Source: Cristatella mucedo (Eukaryota; Bryozoa; Phylactolaemata; Cristatellidae). From it: 62,000 nt of DNA. Location: assembly GCA_009760855.2 (NCBI GenBank), contig WPIO01000019.1:1595001-1657000 (forward strand), read 5' to 3'. A program made the position numbers and the translations under genes. A model generated the notes under the pieces. That model made no database searches. It was not told the origin of the DNA and saw only the letters and a program-made list of their open reading frames with translations. This document shows, piece after piece, positions 55,927-62,000 of the stretch (position 1 is the stretch's first letter; the number at the start of each line of letters is the position of its first letter).

Positions 55927-58694
55927 GTAGGTTGAGAAGCTCGATATTCTAAACCTACGTGACCGGGGGTAGTGCGTGGACGTTTTGAATCCTGGCCGGT
56001 ACGGCGAGTGGGCGTACGAACCGCGCTTGATTGTAAGTAGGCGTCTGCTATAGTTTCCTTTTTGCGCTGGCGTCAAATGTCCCACCGGGAGCTCAGTGCA
56101 TGCTCATACTGTCGTGCAAATCGTTCATTAAGCGGCTTCATTTAAGCAACTTCGCTCGTGTCTGCGGCTTCGGTTCCGCTTCACCGCGGTTTCCTCGTTG
56201 CTTTAGGATACTTCTGTTCTGCGAGGATGTCGAGTTCGCTATCGAATCGGAAGGAGCAGCCGTCGCTGCCTTCAAAGGTCACAAGAAGGGTTCGCTTTAC
56301 TTGACAACGCACAGGGTTCGTGCGTTTGCGCCGAGCGTCCGAGAGTTGCCGCCGCACGCGCATGCAGAACCGTGGGGCGCTCAGCGGTGAGCCAGACGTT
56401 ACGCGTTCCTGCAGATCATTTTTCTCAGCAAGAACAGCCGCGACGCCCTGCTGTCGTTCAGCTCGCCGTTCAGCTGCCTGCGCGAGGTGGAGCTGGAGCA
56501 GCCGATATTCGGAGCCAACTACATCAAGGGCAGGGTGCTGGCTGAGAGCGGAGGCGGCTGGGAGGGCAGAGCCAAGTTCAAGCTCTGGTTCAACAGCGGA
56601 GGCGCCATCGAGTTCGGCCAGGCCATGCTTCGAGCCGGCCAGCTGGGTTCGTGACGGGCTCTCGCGTCGTATCGATCGATCTCGATCGACTGGGCTCCGC
56701 TGCTGCTGCTGCTGCCGCCGGGGGAGGGGCCTCCCCTCTGCCGCCAGTCGGTCGGTGCGGGTGACGGCAGAGCTCGAGCACGGCCGTTGCCGCATTCTTT
56801 GCAGCCTCTAGGAACACCGCAGCCCCTGGCTCGCACGGCCAGCAACCGCCGCCCTACTCCGGGCTCGGCAATTACTACCCGGCGCCGCCTCCCAGCTACA
56901 TGCCGCCAACCGACCCTGCCTACGGCTGGGTTCCGTATGCCACCTTCCCGACACCTCCTCCAGGTAGGTCTTGCTTTGCACAGGCCCTCTCCCGGAGGGG
57001 CGGCAGCGGTGGCTCGGTGCGCTTTGTTTGGGGCTCGCTGTGTCGAATGGACGAGCAACCTCGTCGGCGCATGTGAAGGATGCCGGCGATTCGTCTTGTG
57101 AGGTGCTGCACGTCTCGAGGCGGCTGCTCGTAACTGGCTTTGCCGGGCTCGCCCAACCGGGCCGGTCATTCCTGCCTCGGGCTTTCTTCGCACGGCTTCG
57201 GTGCAGGTGCAGCGCCCTCCGTCACCCTCCCACCCACCCACCCACCCACCGCATTTTGACCGTGGGCTCTGCCTCAGTTACGATATTCTCATGGGACGAA
57301 TCTTCTGCTCGCCGATGGGGGTAGCTGTGCTGACATAAGCTCACCGGCAAACCGAACGTTGCCAATAAGCTGCTGTTGCAGTATACCAACAGTGCAGCAA
57401 GGGCGTGTTGGCATGACGCATGAGTGGTTTGAGAAATGAATTGAAGCGGCCCTTGCACAACTGTATTAAATATTATAATGCATGATTGATAGCGACCCTG
57501 AGAGGAGGCAATGTCTGATGGCCAAGCCTTTCTAGTTGCACTGAGATGAAGAATATGGTTGAAAGTGACTATATTGCTTTTAGGGAGTCCTTAATTGGTT
57601 CGCAAAAGCACGTGACCGGCTAGTTGGAGGAGCACTGCTAACCTTGTGAATCGTCACTCTTGGCCAGCGATTAAGGAGTCCGGCAGTGTTGTTCCGGTCG
57701 ATTTTTGCCATTGTTTTCTTGTGGGGACCGCTCTTTTTAATTTCATACGTGAAATACCACGAATGCTCTCTCATTCATTCGATGCAATCTTATTTCACAC
57801 TCTTCACAAGCCTTTTGTCCCCCTCACTATCATACACTGTCATCTGCTGGTCACATTGCAGTCCTTATGATGTGGCGCATCCTTCACTCGCTGCACACCT
57901 GCTCACACGTATCGAAGCACCGGGGCACTCACCCCAGGGTCTTGGCGCAAGGGCAAAGGTGCTCGAATTCACCACCCAGGTCGTGGGTTTGAGTCCTGCT
58001 GTAGGCGATCCTGTGTTGACCAGTGCTAGTGGTGGTGATAGCCGCTGAGGCTCTTCAGTCGCTATATAAAACGAGTTCGTTTGATCAGCTTATCGTTATC
58101 TTTACTTTGTCGCTGGAGCTAATAAGTTCGGTTGGGGGCATCTCAGTTTGCCGACGGTATAGGAAGAAGATGGCTCGGGGCTGCACGGTCCACCCTTGTT
58201 AAGCTTTGGTGGCAAATAGCCTGAAGTTCATGTCACCTACCCAGATTGGCTTTCTTGAGCAAGGGCAAGGCTAAACCCACCGACAGCTTCAGCCCCCCCT
58301 TTAAAGTTTTTGGCTATGCCCATGCGCTGTGGTAATCGTATGGCAGTCGTGTTTGTTCTTGTTTTGATCCCATTCCTCCCCAGTTCTGCTGATCCACTCG
58401 TCCGCTGAGGCGCTAGCTCTGTGGACCACATTCCTCCCTGATGTGCGCTTGGTCCCGCTCCATTTTGTAGCCAGCGGTGTGTACATGACGGATGCGCCGC
58501 CGCCTTATCCCGGCGTGGCACCTGCTACCGTGGCTCCGTATTTCGTGGATCCACGGGAGCAGAACGGGGCATTCGGCGTCCCGCCTGCCTACGTTGGACC
58601 GTACGATCCTCATGCTGCCTACGTGCCCGCAGGCTCAGCACCGATTCCGTCCGCGCCTCAGCAGTACGACGACGTTCGCAAGAAGAAAGAATAG
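55859..58694 (+). CDS. WBP2: WW domain-binding protein 2 (whole gene, 5 coding exons)
   Basis: Join of 55859-55926, 56207-56315, 56415-56646, 56805-56963 and 58471-58694 gives 263 aa (human WBP2 is 261). The N-terminal half is a GRAM/PH-like domain (about 1-136) with [21 protein letters not shown] and the signature [20 protein letters not shown], then [11 protein letters not shown]. The C-terminal half is Pro/Tyr/Gly-rich, with four PPxY motifs at 151-154, 165-168, 199-202 and 227-230; these are ligands for WW domains of proteins such as YAP and Nedd4-type ligases. In vertebrates WBP2 acts as a nuclear-receptor and Hippo-pathway coactivator. The ATG at 55859 begins MALN, as in vertebrate WBP2. 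Every splice site is GT-AG and keeps frame. Confidence 0.95.
56207..56315 (+). CDS. WBP2: WBP2 exon 2 (GRAM domain)
   Basis: Completes an Arg codon, then 36 codons reading CEDVEFAI to [15 protein letters not shown]. Acceptor ctttag, donor AGG|GTTCGT, phase 0. Confidence 0.93.
56415..56646 (+). CDS. WBP2: WBP2 exon 3 (GRAM domain)
   Basis: 77 codons plus one base: [35 protein letters not shown], then [12 protein letters not shown]. Acceptor cctgcag, donor GG|GTTCGT (phase 1). Confidence 0.96.
56805..56963 (+). CDS. WBP2: WBP2 exon 4 (Pro/Tyr-rich, two PPxY)
   Basis: Completes an Ala codon, then 52 codons including QQPPPYSGL and PPPSYMPP. Acceptor ttgcag, donor CCAG|GTAGGT (phase 1). Confidence 0.92.
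56964..57920. other. WBP2 intron 4, first part
   Basis: A (CCCA)n run at about 57228-57250; no additional exon recognised. Confidence 0.4.
57925..58092 (+). mobile_element. tRNA-derived SINE, family 2, in WBP2 intron 4
   Basis: gggtcttggcgcaagggcaa, aggtcgtgggtttgagtcct, gtggtggtgatagccgctga, ggctcttcagtcgctatata, gtttgatcagctta. Confidence 0.82.
58471..58694 (+). CDS. WBP2: WBP2 exon 5 (two PPxY and stop)
   Basis: Completes an Ala codon, then 73 codons and [25 protein letters not shown], ending [10 protein letters not shown]. Acceptor ttgtag. The 1.5-kb intron before it carries a SINE at 57925-58092. Confidence 0.95.
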
Positions 58695-60750
58695 CGTATA
58701 CCGCCTGGAAGGGAGCCCATCGTGTCAAGTCTACTGCCCGGTCTTGATCTGCCTGTGTGTCTTGCGAGATCATATATTTATTCTGTCTAGTCTGCATTCT
58801 CTTCTGCACTTGGCTGCCATGGCGAATCGGTCTGCTCTTCAGTGCTGCCGCTGCTTCGAGCGCACTCATAAATTGGTATGGTTCTTCGTCCCTGACATCG
58901 AGCGTGCATTGATTGGAGCCATGCAGGGTCGGCAACCGGCAGCCTTTATCGGTCGGACAAGCTGAATGGTGGCTGGGTGCCCGCGCTCAGAACGGTCATC
59001 CTACATCTGTCGAAGTGACAGTGTGCAGTGCGGCTGGCAAATGCTGAGTGACTCCCTGTGTTTGCCCAGAGGGAAATTAATATGCATACGGATCTTTCAA
59101 AAATACAGCTGCCATACCCGTTGACGGCGGCACTACAAACTAGCTCACAATCCCGATGCCGTACTCTATTTTTGCATGAATGCAACTTCTGTGGGTAGAT
59201 TCTAAGGAAGCCATGTTTGTGATAGCACGGGTTGTAGCTTCTTACCTCTTGTCCGTCTGAGCAACGATGCTTGTTGCTTGCAAAGGGTTTAGCTACGTTA
59301 TCGTTTCTTGGACCTGCATTGAGCATGATACAGACCATTTGTTTGAACCTTGAATCATGGGTGACACCATCACGAGTGCAAGGGGTCCATCGGTGACTGA
59401 TAGCATTGCATGGGGAGTCGCATTATTAGGGTTTGTGCATGTGCATTTGTCGATCACAGTTGTATTAAATTCGTCCCAATTAGATGCTGTGCCTTGATAG
59501 CCGTGCCTTCTACTCACTGCACTCTTATACTGCAGACTTGCATCGTGGCACGTGACTCAATGGCCTCAGAGTGCATCACTCGCATTGGGGCATAAAAGCC
59601 TTTTAGCAGCATCATCACGTGAATGCAAATTCTTGAAATACTGGCACGGAAGAGCAACCGTTGCGTATGCTTCAAGTGGGACGAAAGTGGTTTTCTCAAA
59701 TGTACGATCACGACTAAATCTGAGGAAGATCGAATAGCTCGCCAGACATTATTAGGTGAATCTGGATCTCTCGTCCTCATCTCTTCCAGGAAGCTGCAGG
59801 AAGAGCCTACCCAACTTAAATCGAAGCCTCATCGATATCTAGATTAGTTTTCAGATGTAACTACGACTTTTCTTTGGTCTGCATTGTGGTATCATACAAA
59901 TCGCTTATCCTTAGCCGGCCTCCTCTTTTTTTGCGTGATGCAACCTCGAGACTAAAAGTGACCTGCCGTCTGCCACTAAAGGAACAGCAGCTAGTATGGC
60001 GTACCTGCATGCATTGCTCAGCTTATGATAGCATTTGAAATATGCAATTAACCTCAAAAATGTATACGAGCCGAGAATCGTACTGTAGCCCCTCAGTGAG
60101 CAGTACTTTACCGGTTGAATGCCTACCAAATGCCACCACAGGGTTTTAATGGTTTCATGTGCATTGTGGTATTAAAGCTGAGGCAAATGATGCAACCTTT
60201 CCCCACACCTCGGTTTCAGGGGACACGAGAGAAATATGCAAAATGCATTGACTTCTGCAGCTTGTTTGATTATTATTCACCTTCTGGCACGACCAAAGAT
60301 TTTTAATGAGTATTTAGCTCAAATATTGTGAAAAAATTGGGTCAGTGGGTGTTTTGAGCCTGCCAGAATCCTAGGCTAGACTGACAGGAGCAAATCTCGA
60401 CTCTTGGTCTGAGCACGTCATCAGCAGTGGTTTCAAACACAGAAACAGCCAGGGAACTTTAGAAACTTTTGTACAGTCCCGGTATAATGGTAACTGCAAG
60501 ATGTTAACAGAATATTATTGCAGGCAGCAGTTGCAGCTGACTGAATGCTTGTAGCAGCAAAGCTTGTGACGTGAGACAGTGTACAACAGGTTAAAATGTA
60601 TGGGTAGTAATCACAATGAAGAGGAGGAAATATACTTGTACTTCTAGAGGACTTGCTTGAAGCAGGTGCAAAAAGCATCGAAACTAATCATTGCTCTGTG
60701 CAAATGCAGCCCGTGCTATCCATCGTGCACAGAGCACGAGGCAGTCCACA
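58695..60750. other. Downstream of WBP2, no gene recognised
   Basis: 2 kb of AT-moderate sequence. The first ATTAAA hexamer after the WBP2 stop lies near 59464. No other feature identified. Confidence 0.35.
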
Positions 60751-60753
60751 GGG

Positions 60754-60888
60754 ATTGGTCATACGGGATGATGGCATGCTTTTATGCTGCTTGCATCAGG
60801 CAGTATTGGATGTTATGCTGCAGGACTCGAACCCGTGACTTGAGGGCTGTGAAAGGCAAGCATCTTACTGCTGTGCCAAGACCTAGTC
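60754..60888 (-). mobile_element. tRNA-derived SINE, family 2, diverged
   Basis: Minus copy: tgcaggactcgaacccgtga (B-box complement), gcaagcatcttactgctgtg (A-box complement); the tail is poorly preserved. Confidence 0.6.
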
Positions 60889-61024
60889 TGTATGTGTCCG
60901 GGGATCTGAGCTCCCTAACCGGATGGATGGCAGGATGCATGGATGCAGGAGCTCAGACTTATTTTCTAAGGAGCAGTGAGTCTAAGAGGGCAAAGTATTT
61001 TTCCAATGTAATTTCTTAATGGAG

Positions 61025-61990
61025 CCTTTCTTGGTAAACCTACGAAGGTAATGTACAAGACTCGGCTTCTTAAGCTGCCGAATACTGTGTTCATATGGTG
61101 AAAGGTCACTTGGAATAGGACATCCGGATTTCGTTCAGATGCTGCAGGAGATATGCTGACCGAGCCCATTTTACAGGATTGTTTGTCCAGATTCCGGTTT
61201 CCCCATAACCATTATCTAGGTTGCATCATTCAATTTGAGGAAGCTTGTAGCCATCCAAGTGCGAATGTCAACAATACATGCAGCAAGGGAGTCGAGAGAA
61301 TTTGATGTGCTGGAAGGCTGGCAAGGATTAGAGCACAGGTACAACGGAGTGTCATCTTCGCAAAAATGAAAGTCTTGATTGGGCTTGGCGATTACATCGG
61401 TAAGAAGGGGAGTTTAATTGTGAAAAGAATTAGACCATGCATAGAGGCAGGGGAAGAAGTAGTTAAGAGGCTCTCATATGGTTGTTGCTTATTGACATAA
61501 ATGCACTGGATTCTCTCACTGAGATAGGACCTAATCTATAGCCCCTGGGTTTGTGCCCAGGGGTTAAGATGCACGCTCTTCACTACCCGGGTCGTGGGTT
61601 CGAGTCCTGCAGTGGGAGCCCACTGCAAGCAGTGACGATAGCCGTAAAGGCTCTTCTGCCTCTCTATAAATGAGGCTATTTAATCAGCTAAGCTCTAACT
61701 CTATAGTGGTGGTGATGCCCAGACGAGATGAGAGGGCACTAGAGAAGTACTTGGCGATCAATAGTTTCAAACGCTTCCGAAAGATTCAGCAGAACAAGGG
61801 CAGAGTCTTGACCTAAGTCTGCATTCCTGAGCAGATCGTTTAAGTCTTGAAGCAATGCTGACTCTATGGCGTGATTAGCTCTAAAACCTGACAGGAACTT
61901 ACTTGCTAGGTAGAAGTTTTGATGTAAGAATATAGCTACCTAAATGTCTACATTCAAGGAGGCCACTAGTGACCTCGTGCTGAAGTTCAT
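61025..61990 (-). mobile_element. CR1/L2-like LINE, RT region, interrupted by a SINE
   Basis: Minus-strand copy parallel to 1860-2890: ggtcacttggaataggacat, gcagcaagggagtcgagaga, ggtacaacggagtgtcatct, ggattctctcactgagatag, then after the SINE gatgcccagacgagatgaga and agcaatgctgactctatgg. Continues to near the window edge. Many indels. Confidence 0.85.
61542..61694 (+). mobile_element. tRNA-derived SINE, family 2, with target-site duplication
   Basis: Head cccctgggtttgtgcccagg and gggtcgtgggttcgagtcct; 3' end ggctcttctgcctctctata and ggctatttaatcagcta. Flanked by ctaatctatag (61531-61541) and ctaactctatag (61695-61706), a one-base-different target-site duplication. Confidence 0.88.
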
Positions 61991-62000
61991 ACCTACTGTA

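Noticed and set aside
61545-61620. tRNA gene suggested by a good B box (ggttcgagtcc)
   Set aside because: The acceptor and D arms do not pair, the same head occurs in many copies with a common body and tail, and it is flanked by a target-site duplication: it is a SINE.

Overview
This is a eukaryotic, animal-like window. Three recognisable protein genes are split by GT-AG introns, and most of the rest is non-LTR retrotransposon debris, tRNA-derived SINEs and long (CT)n/(GA)n microsatellites. The exon structures and protein sequences look metazoan, most likely invertebrate, but I cannot name the species. There is no sign of a prokaryotic operon, CRISPR array or phage.

Layout. 1-20 kb: no host gene recognised. 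It holds decayed copies of a CR1/L2-like LINE, including one copy nested in another at about 0.94-3.24 kb, a tRNA-SINE family with the same 3' tail as that LINE, a second LINE family, and three long (CT)n tracts. 20.0-21.65 kb: very CpG-rich block, a candidate promoter or 5' exon region. 22.5-45.3 kb (+): an RBR E3 ubiquitin ligase of the RNF144A/B family, 330 aa in seven coding exons, with introns full of repeats including a 1.4-kb LINE at 38.2-39.6 kb. 46.2-47.5 kb: a minus-strand LINE interrupted by about 535 bp of unrecognised, coding-like sequence. 48.15-50.26 kb (-): ribonucleotide reductase small subunit (RRM2), seven coding exons, 399 aa, all metal ligands and the radical tyrosine present. 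50.3-55.8 kb: repeats, including a roughly 0.65-kb GA/GACAGA satellite. 55.86-58.69 kb (+): WBP2 (GRAM-domain, WW-domain-binding protein), five coding exons, 263 aa. 58.7-62 kb: no gene recognised; it ends in a minus-strand LINE carrying a SINE insertion with a visible target-site duplication.

The three genes are unrelated housekeeping or signalling genes and I see no functional cluster. The most informative non-coding result is a LINE-SINE pair: the CR1/L2-like LINE and one tRNA-derived SINE family end in nearly the same 3' tail, as expected if the SINE uses the LINE's reverse transcriptase. Coding exon 1 of the RNF144-like gene also carries a perfect 17-bp inverted repeat with a 3-nt loop. 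I found no convincing new multi-gene system.
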